Assembly: GCF_015475875.1 (NCBI RefSeq)
Contig: NZ_JADKYM010000002.1
Span: 62,001-126,000 of the forward strand
DNA from: Sphingopyxis solisilvae
Lineage (GTDB): Bacteria; Pseudomonadota; Alphaproteobacteria; Sphingomonadales; Sphingomonadaceae
Direction: 5' to 3'
Length of the DNA: 64,000 nucleotides
Position 1 is the first letter of the stretch. The number at the start of each line of letters is the position of its first letter. A program made the translations under genes and the position numbers. The notes under the pieces were generated by a model. That model made no database searches. It saw only the letters and a list, made by a program, of their open reading frames with translations, and was not told where the DNA came from. Below, piece by piece: positions 43,766-52,324 of this stretch.

Positions 43766-46075
43766 ATGACTGTCAGCGTCGCCACCCTCGGCTTTCCCCG
43801 CATCGGCCTGCGCCGCGAACTCAAATTCGCGCTCGAAAGCTATTGGGCGGGAAAATCCTCGCTTGCCGAACTCCAGACTGCTGCGGCCGGGCTGCGCGCG
43901 CTCCACTGGACCCGCCAGAAGGCCTTGGGCGCTGACATTCTGCCGTCGAACGACTTTTCGCTCTATGACCATGTGCTCGACACCAGCGCGCTGATCGGCG
44001 CGGTCCCCACGCGGTACGACTGGACCGGCGAAACCGTCGATACCGACACCTATTTCGCGATGGCACGCGGGACGCAGGGCGCGGCGTCGTCGGCGGGATG
44101 CGGCCATATGCACGATACGACGGCGCAGGAAATGACCAAATGGTTCGATACCAATTATCATTTCCTGGTCCCCGAACTCAGCGCGGGGCAGACGTTCCGG
44201 ATCGCGTCGACCAAGATTTTCGACGAGTTCGAGGAAGCGAAAGCGCTCGGTTATATGACCCGGCCCGTCCTCCTTGGCCCGGTCAGCTATCTGATGCTTG
44301 CCAAAGCCAAGGCGGTCGAGCCGTTTGCGCTCCTGCCGCAGTTGCTCGAAGTTTATGCCGAGATTCTCGCCCGGCTCGCCAAGCTGGGGGCGGAATGGGT
44401 GCAGATCGACGAACCCTGTCTGGTGCTCGATCTTAGCGAAACCCAGCGCACGGCGTTTGCGCGCGCCTATTCCGCCTTGGCGACCCGCGGCCCAAAACTG
44501 ATGCTTACCACCTATTTCGGCGGTTTGGACGACAATTTCGATCTGGTTACCGACCTGCCGGTCCACGGCCTGCACCTCGACCTTGTTCGCGCGCCGGACC
44601 AGCTCGAGCTTGCACTGGAAAAGCTTCAGCCGCACGTGCTGCTCTCGCTGGGTGTCATCGACGGGCGCAATATCTGGCGCGCCAATCTTCCCGATCTTTA
44701 CTGGCGGCTCAAGGAGATTGCCGCGAAACGCGATCTCGTCCTGGCGCCCAGTTGTTCGCTGCTTCACGTCCCGGTCGATCTGGCGCTCGAGACGTCGCTC
44801 GATCCCGAAATCGCGCAATGGCTAAGCTTCGCGGTCCAGAAGATCGAAGAACTCGCCGCGCTGGCCAGAGCGCTGAACGAGGGCGAGGATGCCAGCTTTG
44901 CGGCCTTTTCCGCGTCGCGGATCGCCGCGGTCGCGCGCCAAACATCGCCGAAAATCCACGATCCCGCGGTCGCCGCGCGCCTCGCCGCGCTCGACGACAC
45001 GGCGATCCACCGCCCTTCGCCCTTCGCCACGCGCCGCGCGGCGCAGCAGGAGCGGCTGGCGCTGCCTGCCTATCCGACGACGACGATTGGTTCCTTCCCG
45101 CAGACCCCCGAGGTCCGCAAGGCGCGGGCCGCCTTTATCAAGGGCGAGATCGACGCGGCCGCTTATGACCAATATCTGCGCGTCGAAACGCGCGCCGCGG
45201 TCAAATGGCAGGAGGAGATTGGCCTCGACGTCCTGGTCCACGGCGAGTTCGAGCGCAACGACATGGTGCAATATTTCGGCGAGCAGCTGTCGGGTTTTGC
45301 GTTTACCCGTGCGGGCTGGGTGCAAAGCTATGGTTCGCGCTGCGTCCGTCCGCCGATCCTTTACGGGGATGTTTCGCGCCCGAAGGCGATGACGGTTGAC
45401 TGGTGGCGCTTTGCCCAGGACCAGACCGAGTTGCCGGTGAAGGGTATGCTCACCGGTCCGGTGACGATCCTCAACTGGTCGTTCGTCCGCGACGACCAGC
45501 CGCGCGAGGCGAGCTGCCGCCAGATCGCGCTGGCGATCCGCGACGAGGTGCAGGATCTGGAGGCCGCAGGCGCTGCGATCATCCAGATCGACGAGGCGGC
45601 GCTCCGCGAAGGCCTGCCGCTGCGTCGCAGCGCATGGCAGTATTATCTGGACTGGGCGGTCGAATGCTTTCGCATCACGGCGAGCGGCGTGCGCGACGAC
45701 ACCCAGATCCACACGCATATGTGTTATTCGGAGTTCAACGACATCATCCGCGCGATCGGCGCGATGGACGCCGATGTCATCTCGATCGAGACCGCGCGTT
45801 CGCAGATGGAGTTGCTCGACGCCTTTGCCTCCTATGCGTATCCGAACGAAGTCGGCCCCGGCGTCTATGATATCCACAGTCCGCGCATCCCCGCGACAAG
45901 CGAGATGACCGACCTGCTGACGCTGGCGGGCAAACATTTGCTGCCGCCGCAAATCTGGGTGAACCCCGATTGCGGGCTCAAGACGCGCAAATGGGACGAG
46001 GTGCGTCCGGCGCTGACGGCAATGGTTGCGGCGGCGCGCACGATGCGCATCCGGGGCGCCTATGATGGACAATGA
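43766..46075 (+). CDS. metE: Cobalamin-independent methionine synthase MetE
   Basis: Transfers a methyl group from 5-methyltetrahydropteroyl-tri-L-glutamate to homocysteine without B12. The start MTVSVATLGFPRIGLRREL is the family start; an upstream reading of 31 codons runs through the leader and was rejected. Zinc ligands fall in THMCYSEFND and NPDCGLKTRKWDE. At 769 residues the length is normal. Control by the upstream cobalamin riboswitch implies the cell also makes or imports B12 and has a B12-dependent MetH elsewhere. Confidence 0.97.
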   Translation: MTVSVATLGFPRIGLRRELKFALESYWAGKSSLAELQTAAAGLRALHWTRQKALGADILPSNDFSLYDHVLDTSALIGAVPTRYDWTGETVDTDTYFAMARGTQGAASSAGCGHMHDTTAQEMTKWFDTNYHFLVPELSAGQTFRIASTKIFDEFEEAKALGYMTRPVLLGPVSYLMLAKAKAVEPFALLPQLLEVYAEILARLAKLGAEWVQIDEPCLVLDLSETQRTAFARAYSALATRGPKLMLTTYFGGLDDNFDLVTDLPVHGLHLDLVRAPDQLELALEKLQPHVLLSLGVIDGRNIWRANLPDLYWRLKEIAAKRDLVLAPSCSLLHVPVDLALETSLDPEIAQWLSFAVQKIEELAALARALNEGEDASFAAFSASRIAAVARQTSPKIHDPAVAARLAALDDTAIHRPSPFATRRAAQQERLALPAYPTTTIGSFPQTPEVRKARAAFIKGEIDAAAYDQYLRVETRAAVKWQEEIGLDVLVHGEFERNDMVQYFGEQLSGFAFTRAGWVQSYGSRCVRPPILYGDVSRPKAMTVDWWRFAQDQTELPVKGMLTGPVTILNWSFVRDDQPREASCRQIALAIRDEVQDLEAAGAAIIQIDEAALREGLPLRRSAWQYYLDWAVECFRITASGVRDDTQIHTHMCYSEFNDIIRAIGAMDADVISIETARSQMELLDAFASYAYPNEVGPGVYDIHSPRIPATSEMTDLLTLAGKHLLPPQIWVNPDCGLKTRKWDEVRPALTAMVAAARTMRIRGAYDGQ

Positions 46076-46484
46076 AAAGATGCCCGCGACGCAACCCGCT
46101 GTGCGCGTCACCGCGATGCCCGCCAACGCCAATGTCTATGGCGACATTTTCGGGGGATGGTTGATGGCGCAAATGGATCTTGCGGCATCGTCGGTGGCGT
46201 CGCGCCACGCCCGCGGCCGCGCGGTGACGATTTCGGTGGAAGGCATGACCTTTCACCGGCCCGTCTTTGTGGGCGACGAGGTGTCGGTGTTCGCCCGGCT
46301 GGTCAAGGTCGGACGCTCGTCGATGCAGGTCGAGGTCGAAGCCTGGGCGCGCGAACGTCATGTCGACGAGAACAGCCGTGTCACGCAGGCGCGGTTCATC
46401 TTTGTTGCGGTCGGCCCGGACCGCAGACCGCGCGCCGTCCCGCCGCTGATCGACGATCACGGTTGCGAAGCTGGCGGCAGATAA
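46065..46484 (+). CDS. Acyl-CoA thioesterase, hotdog fold (YciA-like)
   Basis: Predicted CoA thioesterase with a single hotdog domain of about 139 residues. The motif ANANVYGDIFGGWLMAQMDL is the family signature; VEGMTFHRPVFVGDEVSV follows. The ATG lies 11 bases inside the metE 3' end in another frame; an ATG one codon earlier and another five codons later are alternatives. It follows metE closely, so they are probably co-transcribed, though no shared pathway is evident. Confidence 0.82.
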   Translation: MDNEKMPATQPAVRVTAMPANANVYGDIFGGWLMAQMDLAASSVASRHARGRAVTISVEGMTFHRPVFVGDEVSVFARLVKVGRSSMQVEVEAWARERHVDENSRVTQARFIFVAVGPDRRPRAVPPLIDDHGCEAGGR

Positions 46485-46568
46485 TTCGCCGACGGAGAAT
46501 TAACCATTTCTTATCCATGATTGGCCACAGCGGGCAGGAGCATGAATTGCCTGTGGGGAAGCCAATCA

Positions 46569-48104
46569 ATGTCCGTCGCTACGAAACCGAAAAACCGCCC
46601 GACCAGCGCCGATGTCGCGATCATCGGCGCTGGACCGGCGGGGCTGACCGCCGCCTATCTGCTGACCAAGGAAGGCTATTCGGTCACCGTGATCGAAAAG
46701 GACCCGGTCTATGTGGGCGGGATCAGCCGGACGGTCGAGCATGAAGGCTTTCGCTTCGATATCGGCGGGCACCGCTTTTTCTCGAAAAGCCAGGAGGTCG
46801 TCGATCTGTGGAACGAGATTCTGCCCGACGATTTCATCCAGCGTCCGCGGATGAGCCGCATCTATTATGAAGGCAAATTCTATTCCTATCCGCTGCGCGC
46901 GTTCGAGGCGCTGTGGAATCTGGGCGTCGTCCGCTCGACCTTGTGCATGGTCAGCTATGCCAAGGCAAAGCTGCTGCCGAACAAAAATGTCCGCAGTTTC
47001 GAGGACTGGACGATCAACCAGTTCGGGCGGAAGCTTTATTCGATCTTTTTCAAGACCTACACCGAGAAGGTGTGGGGTATGCCGTGCGACGAAATGTCGG
47101 CCGACTGGGCGGCACAGCGCATCAAGGGGCTGAGCCTCGGTGCGGCGGTGCTCGACGGGCTGAAGCGCAGCCTGGGCCTCAACAAGCGGCCCAATGACGG
47201 GATGGCGACCAAGACCCTGCTCGAAACCTTCCGCTATCCGCGGCTTGGCCCGGGCATGATGTGGGACGCGGCGCGCGACAAGGTTATTGCGGGCGGCAAC
47301 CATGTGTTGATGGCGCACAGCTTCAAGCAGCTGACGCAAGATCAGGTCAGCGGGCGCTGGCGGTTGACCGCCAACGGGCCCGACGGTGATGTGGTGATCG
47401 ACGCGGCGCATGTGATCAGCTCGGCGCCGATGCGCGAGCTGGCGGCGCGCATCCATCCGCTGCCCGCCTGTGCGCTGAACGCAGCGCCGAATTTGAAATA
47501 TCGTGATTTTCTGACCGTTGCGCTCAAGATCCGGTCGGAGGATCTGTTCCCCGACAACTGGATCTATATCCACGACAGCAAGGTGCAGGTCGGCCGGGTG
47601 CAGAATTTCCGCAGCTGGTCGCCCGAAATGGTGCCCGATCCGGCGATCGCGTGTGTGGGTCTGGAGTATTTCTGTTTCGAGGGCGACGGGCTGTGGGCGT
47701 CAAGCGATGACGATCTGATTGCGCTTGCGACAAAAGAAATGGCGATCCTGGGGCTCTGCGATCCCAAGGATGTCGTTGGCGGCGCCGTTGTGCGGCAGGA
47801 AAAAGCCTATCCGGTCTATGACGATGATTATGCCGCGCATGTCGAAACAATGCGCAGCGAGCTGGAAGCGCGCTATCCGACGCTGCACATGGTCGGGCGC
47901 AACGGCATGCACCGCTATAACAACCAGGATCATGCGATGATGACCGCGATGCTGACGGTGCGCAATATCGTCGCGGGCGAGCGGGTGTACGACATCTGGG
48001 GCGTCAACGAGGACGCCGAATATCATGAGAGCGGCACCGAGGGCGAACAGGCGGCGCTGGCGTCGGTCCGCGACGTCCCGGCGCGCGTGAGCAAGGCCGC
48101 CTGA
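46569..48104 (+). CDS. FAD-dependent NAD(P)-type oxidoreductase, Glf/UDP-galactopyranose mutase-like
   Basis: Flavoprotein of 511 residues with an N-terminal Rossmann motif DVAIIGAGPAGLTAAYLLTK and the FAD-family signature GGHRFFSKS. The middle part, RIYYEGKFYSYPLRAFEALW, resembles the Glf/UDP-galactopyranose-mutase-like and related flavin enzymes. The start MSVATKPKNRPT is preceded by a weak ribosome-binding region; starts nine and 16 codons upstream exist. Neighbours encode GtrA and a GT-C protein, so a role in sugar or glycan-intermediate processing is inferred. The exact reaction is not known. Confidence 0.65.
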   Translation: MSVATKPKNRPTSADVAIIGAGPAGLTAAYLLTKEGYSVTVIEKDPVYVGGISRTVEHEGFRFDIGGHRFFSKSQEVVDLWNEILPDDFIQRPRMSRIYYEGKFYSYPLRAFEALWNLGVVRSTLCMVSYAKAKLLPNKNVRSFEDWTINQFGRKLYSIFFKTYTEKVWGMPCDEMSADWAAQRIKGLSLGAAVLDGLKRSLGLNKRPNDGMATKTLLETFRYPRLGPGMMWDAARDKVIAGGNHVLMAHSFKQLTQDQVSGRWRLTANGPDGDVVIDAAHVISSAPMRELAARIHPLPACALNAAPNLKYRDFLTVALKIRSEDLFPDNWIYIHDSKVQVGRVQNFRSWSPEMVPDPAIACVGLEYFCFEGDGLWASSDDDLIALATKEMAILGLCDPKDVVGGAVVRQEKAYPVYDDDYAAHVETMRSELEARYPTLHMVGRNGMHRYNNQDHAMMTAMLTVRNIVAGERVYDIWGVNEDAEYHESGTEGEQAALASVRDVPARVSKAA

Positions 48105-48130
48105 GCGTTTTGGCCGGAGGGGTCTTCGCC

Positions 48131-48559
48131 ATGCTCCCTGTCACCAAACTGGTCGGAGCGGTACGCCGCGGCGAAATCCGCTGGGTGAATTATTTGCTCG
48201 CGAGCGTACTCGCACTGGGCAGCGATGCGGCGCTATTCCTGTTGCTGCTCGATTCGGGGCTGGCCCCGATGTCGGCATCGGCGGTCGGCTATTGCACCGG
48301 AATCCTCGTTCATTGGCTGGTGTCGAGCCGCCTTGTCTTTGCCGACGGCGCCGCGGCGCGCGGCACCGGTGAGCGCCACCGCCAGAAGATGCTGTTCGTC
48401 GGATCGGCGCTGGTTGGTCTTGCCGTGACGACCGCAATCGTCGGTACCGGCAGTGCGTTCGGGCTCGATCCGCGGCTTGCCAAGCTGGCGGCGATCGTCG
48501 TGAGTTTCCAGACGACCTATCTGCTCCGCCGCCATATCGTCTTCCGGGCCGCAGCCTGA
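48131..48559 (+). CDS. GtrA-family small membrane protein
   Basis: GtrA-type protein of about 142 residues with four predicted membrane helices (WVNYLLASVLALGSDAALFL, and VGYCTGILVHWLVSSRLVFA). GtrA proteins are thought to move or present lipid-linked sugars for glycosyltransferases. The ATG at MLPVTKLVGAV has GGAGGGG eight bases upstream; a longer TTG start is less likely. The TGATG junction overlaps the next gene by one base, so the two are coupled. Confidence 0.82.
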   Translation: MLPVTKLVGAVRRGEIRWVNYLLASVLALGSDAALFLLLLDSGLAPMSASAVGYCTGILVHWLVSSRLVFADGAAARGTGERHRQKMLFVGSALVGLAVTTAIVGTGSAFGLDPRLAKLAAIVVSFQTTYLLRRHIVFRAAA

Positions 48560-50427
48560 TGACGGAGCTGGCGGCGCCCGTTCCCGGCGGCGTGGCAGCG
48601 CAGGGCGACGCACCGGCGTCCGCCGACGCGACCGCGCTGCACCGCTGGTTCACCCCCGTCCGCATCGCGCTGCTGGTGTGGGGCGCGATGAGTCTGATCG
48701 CGATCGTCGGCAAATGGCAGGCGATCGGCGCGCTCGACCTTGCCGACACCGACGATGCGATGCGCATGGCGCAGGTGCGCGACTTGCTCGCCGGCCAAAG
48801 CTGGTGGGATCTGACGCAATATCGGGTCAATCCTGCCGGCGGCGGGGTTTTGATGCACTGGTCGCGGATCGTCGATGCGCCGCTGGCGCTGGGCATTTTG
48901 CTGCTCGAGCCGCTGTTCGGCGCGGCCATCGCCGAACGGATCGTGATGGCGCTGTGGCCGCCGCTGCTCGGCGCCGCGCTCAGTGTTGCGTGCGTGCTGG
49001 GGTACCGGCGCCTGTCGGACCCGCGGATCGCCTATGTCGTGCCGCTGTTCCTGATCATGTCGGGTTATATATTGGCGCAATTCCGCCCGCTGCGCGTCGA
49101 CCATCATGGTTGGCAGATTTTGCTCGCGATGTTGATCATGGCGCAGGCGTTGCGCCCGGCGGGGTGGCGGCCGGGGCTGCTTGGCGGCCTGTTTGCCGCG
49201 GCTTTGCTGTCGGTATCGATCGAGGGCTTGCCGGTCGTCGCGCTGTTCGCCGCGCTGGCGGCGCTGCGCTGGGCCTTGCACGGCCACGGCGACGACCGTG
49301 CCTGGCTGGCTGGCTATCTGGTCGCGCTGGCGGGCGGGGCGATCCTGTTGCAGTTCGCGACGCGCGGCCCCGTCGGACTGGTCGGAACCTGGTGTGATTC
49401 GCTGTCGGCGCCTTACATGGCAGCCTTTGTTGCCGCAGCTGCGGCGGTTCTGGGCATCACGCACGCCGATCCGGCACGGCCGTGGGCGCGGCTTGCGCTG
49501 CTCGGTGGTGCCGGGCTGGCGGCAGCCGGAGCTTTGGTGTGGACCGAACCGCAATGCGCGAACGGGCCTTTCGCTTCGCTCGACCCGATCGTGGTCCAAT
49601 ACTGGTACCGAAATATTCTCGAAGGTCAGCCGGTCTGGGCATCGGGTGCCTATGACGCCATCTTCGTACTCGTGCCGTCGTTGATGGGGCTGGCGGGGTC
49701 GTTGCTGGCGTGGCGCGCCTCGGCCGATCACGTCGATCGCCGCAACTGGGTGACGGTCATTGTGGCGCTGACCGGGGCCACGATCCTGTCGGTGCTGGTG
49801 CTGCGCAGCGTATCGACCGCGCATCTGTTTGCGTTGCCTGGCTGCGCCTGGCTGGGCATTCGGGCCTGGCAATGGGCCCGGACGATCCCGGCCGCGCTGC
49901 CACGGGTGCTGGCATCGACGCTGGCCGCCTTGTCGCTGCCGCTGCTAGGCAGCATTGCGGCGTCAATCCTGCTCGGCGCGCTGTTTCCGATGTTCAAACC
50001 CGATGAAAGGCGTGGTGATGCGGCATCGCCCTTTGCGCAGAACTGCCTCGATCCGGTGGCCGTCGCGGCACTGAACCGGATACCCGCGACCACGATCATG
50101 ACCCCGATCGACCTTGGCGCACCGTTTGTTTACTGGACGCATCACGGCCTTGTCGCCACCGGCCACCATCGCAACAAGGAAGCGATGGCGAACACGCTGC
50201 GCGTCTTTGTCGGCGATCCGGCCAAAGCCGAAGCGCTGGTGCGCAAGGAGCAGGCGGGGCTGGTCGTGATCTGCCGCACCGCCAACGATCTGCTGCGCTA
50301 CCGCCGCGCACACCGCGACGCGCTGGCGGCACAGCTTTATGCCGGAAAGGCGCCCGCATGGCTGGAGCCGCTGCCGATCGCGTCGCGTGCGGGACTGGCA
50401 GTGTGGCGGGTCAAGCCCGCGTCGTGA
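48559..50427 (+). CDS. STT3/AglB-like GT-C fold membrane glycosyltransferase
   Basis: Polytopic 622-residue membrane protein with about 11 hydrophobic helices and a soluble C-terminal domain (about 480-622). A DTDDAMR motif (residues 63-69) after the first helix and RVDHHGWQ (about 179-186) resemble the acidic and DHH motifs of oligosaccharyltransferase subunits of the GT-C superfamily. WDLTQYRVNPAGGGVLMHWS lies in the first loop. It may transfer glycans to proteins or other acceptors. No function was established; the start overlaps the GtrA stop. Confidence 0.5.
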   Translation: MTELAAPVPGGVAAQGDAPASADATALHRWFTPVRIALLVWGAMSLIAIVGKWQAIGALDLADTDDAMRMAQVRDLLAGQSWWDLTQYRVNPAGGGVLMHWSRIVDAPLALGILLLEPLFGAAIAERIVMALWPPLLGAALSVACVLGYRRLSDPRIAYVVPLFLIMSGYILAQFRPLRVDHHGWQILLAMLIMAQALRPAGWRPGLLGGLFAAALLSVSIEGLPVVALFAALAALRWALHGHGDDRAWLAGYLVALAGGAILLQFATRGPVGLVGTWCDSLSAPYMAAFVAAAAAVLGITHADPARPWARLALLGGAGLAAAGALVWTEPQCANGPFASLDPIVVQYWYRNILEGQPVWASGAYDAIFVLVPSLMGLAGSLLAWRASADHVDRRNWVTVIVALTGATILSVLVLRSVSTAHLFALPGCAWLGIRAWQWARTIPAALPRVLASTLAALSLPLLGSIAASILLGALFPMFKPDERRGDAASPFAQNCLDPVAVAALNRIPATTIMTPIDLGAPFVYWTHHGLVATGHHRNKEAMANTLRVFVGDPAKAEALVRKEQAGLVVICRTANDLLRYRRAHRDALAAQLYAGKAPAWLEPLPIASRAGLAVWRVKPAS

Positions 50428-50437
50428 ACCGGCGCAA

Positions 50438-50926
50438 TCAGGCAGGCCGGAAGCGCATCGCCGCGCCGTTCATGCAATAACGCTTGCCGGTCGGCTTCGG
50501 CCCGTCGTTGAAGACATGGCCAAGGTGACCGCCGCAGCGTGTGCAATGCACCTCGGTCCGCGGATAGCCGAGGTCATAGTCGGTCGCGGTGCCGATCGCA
50601 CCCTTCAGCGGCGCCCAGAAGCTGGGCCAGCCGGTCTTGCTGTCATATTTGGTCTTGCTCGAATAGAGCGGCAGCGCGCAGCCGGCGCAGACAAAGGTGC
50701 CGGCGCGCTTTTCCTTGTCGAGCGGGTGGCTGAACGGACGCTCGGTCGCCGCTTCGCGCAGCACGCTATATTCGAACGGGGTCAGCCGCTTTTTCCATTC
50801 GGCTTCGGACAGGCGCCAGCCGGGCGCCGCCTGCGGTCGCGTCGATTTGGCGAACAGCAGCGGCGCGGCGATCACCGCGCCGCCGAGGGCGAGGCCAGCG
50901 AGGAGGTAACGGCGGTCGATCATCAC
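50438..50926 (-). CDS. msrB: Peptide-methionine (R)-S-oxide reductase, exported
   Basis: Reduces methionine-R-sulfoxide in proteins. The 162-residue frame has an N-terminal twin-Arg segment (MMIDRRYLLAGLALGG), a signal or membrane anchor. The MsrB domain includes SHPLDKEKRAGTFVCAGCAL, the paired zinc cysteines CAGC and CTRC, GWPSFWAPLKGAI and the active-site Cys in KRYCMNGAAM. Its location is likely periplasmic or membrane-anchored. It is on the opposite strand from the GT-C gene, with a short convergent gap. Confidence 0.93.
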   Translation of the reverse strand: MMIDRRYLLAGLALGGAVIAAPLLFAKSTRPQAAPGWRLSEAEWKKRLTPFEYSVLREAATERPFSHPLDKEKRAGTFVCAGCALPLYSSKTKYDSKTGWPSFWAPLKGAIGTATDYDLGYPRTEVHCTRCGGHLGHVFNDGPKPTGKRYCMNGAAMRFRPA

Positions 50927-50996
50927 GGACTCCCGGCCCGCAATCCGGGCCTGTGCGTCAGATACGTCGCATGCCGCCGCGAGGTTTCAGCCGGCG

Positions 50997-52253
50997 TCAA
51001 TATTTCTCGAGCACCACCGGCATATGGCGATAGCCGTGGACGAAGCTGGCGTGGACGCGTTCGGGTTCGGCGAGCACATTGACGCGCAGCCGGCGCTTCT
51101 GCATCTCCGAAATCAGCGAGGTCAGTTGCAGTTCGGCGACGCGCGCACCGACGCAGCGGTGGATGCCGTAACCGAAGGCGAGGTGGCGGCGCGCATTTTC
51201 GCGGTCGACGATGATCCGGTCGCCGTCAGGAAACACGCTCTCGTCGCGGTTCGCCGACGCGTACCAGAGCGCGATCTTGTCGCGCGCCTTGATCTGGTGG
51301 CCGAACAGCTCGGTATCCTCCATCGCGGTGCGCCGCATATGCGCGAGCGGGGTCTGCCAGCGGATGATTTCGTGCATCGCGTTGACCGCGAGGTCGTGGT
51401 CGTGGTTTGCCTCGAGCTTGGCGCGCTCTTCGGGGAAACAGTGCAGGCCATAGGCATAGGCCGACATCGAATTGCGCGTCGTATCGTTGCCGCCGACGAT
51501 CAGCAGGATGAGGTTCCCCATGAACTCTTCATGGCTCATATGGCTCATTGCGTCGGACTGGAGCATGATCGAGATGAGGTCGTGCTTGCCCGGGTTTTTG
51601 GCCTTGTGATCCCACAATTCCTTGAACGCGGCGCCCATTTCAAAAGCGGTGGCGAGGCGTGCCTGGCGTTCCTCGAGCGTGTTGAAGCTTTCGATGTCGC
51701 CGAGCGCGTCCGACCAGCGGGTCAGATTGTGGCGGTCGGCCCAGGGAAAGTCGAACAGGATGGCGAGCATGTCGGTGGTGAGTTCGATCGACACTTTTTC
51801 GACCCAGTCGAACGTCTCGCCGACCGGCAGCGTGTCGATCAGCGCCGCGGTGCGCGCCTGGGTGTCGGCGCGCATCCGTTCGATCTCCGACGGGCCGAAG
51901 GCCGGGGCGACGGTGCGGCGCTGTGCGGTGTGCTGGGGCGGGTCCATCGCGATGAACATCGGCATCGGGATCTCGCCCTCTTTCAGATGCTCGATCCCGT
52001 CGCCGGCGACAGTGATGCCGCCATATTCCCAGCTCGACGAGAAAATCTTGGGCAGCGCCTCGATATGCTGGATCGGCTTGTAGGTGGTCACCGACCAATA
52101 GGGGCCGAACTTCGATTCGGGGCAGTAGTAGATTGGCGACTCGGCGCGGAGCTGGCGCATCGGTTCCTGCCAGCGGTCCTCGCTCCACAGCTCGGCGCGC
52201 GAAACATCCAGCGGATTGGCGACTTCGGGGGCGACGCGAATCTGGGTGGCCAT
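50997..52253 (-). CDS. Cytochrome P450, CYP153-like (alkane or fatty-acid hydroxylase candidate)
   Basis: Predicted class I bacterial P450. The I-helix oxygen-binding motif is VGGNDTTRNSMS, the ExxR motif is EIIRW, and the heme-binding loop is FGYGIHRCVGARVAELQL. The whole reading, including RRTAMEDTELFGHQIKARDK, resembles CYP153-type alkane hydroxylases. The ATG MATQIRVAPE has GAGGAG eight bases upstream. At 418 residues the length is normal. No ferredoxin or ferredoxin reductase gene is adjacent, so electron partners must be encoded elsewhere. Confidence 0.75.
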   Translation of the reverse strand: MATQIRVAPEVANPLDVSRAELWSEDRWQEPMRQLRAESPIYYCPESKFGPYWSVTTYKPIQHIEALPKIFSSSWEYGGITVAGDGIEHLKEGEIPMPMFIAMDPPQHTAQRRTVAPAFGPSEIERMRADTQARTAALIDTLPVGETFDWVEKVSIELTTDMLAILFDFPWADRHNLTRWSDALGDIESFNTLEERQARLATAFEMGAAFKELWDHKAKNPGKHDLISIMLQSDAMSHMSHEEFMGNLILLIVGGNDTTRNSMSAYAYGLHCFPEERAKLEANHDHDLAVNAMHEIIRWQTPLAHMRRTAMEDTELFGHQIKARDKIALWYASANRDESVFPDGDRIIVDRENARRHLAFGYGIHRCVGARVAELQLTSLISEMQKRRLRVNVLAEPERVHASFVHGYRHMPVVLEKY

Positions 52254-52324
52254 CGGGGCTGCTCCTCTCAACGGCCGTCGGGCGCGGCCTGATCAGTTGC
52301 AGAATGCCACTATTTACAACTTTG

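Noticed and set aside
43402..43824. Minus-strand frame across the metE leader
   Set aside because: It lies over the cobalamin riboswitch on the opposite strand and has no ribosome-binding site or family match.
44631..44640. Additional parS-like CACGTG in metE
   Set aside because: Only the CACGTG core is present (GCACGTGC), without the TGTTT and AAACA arms.
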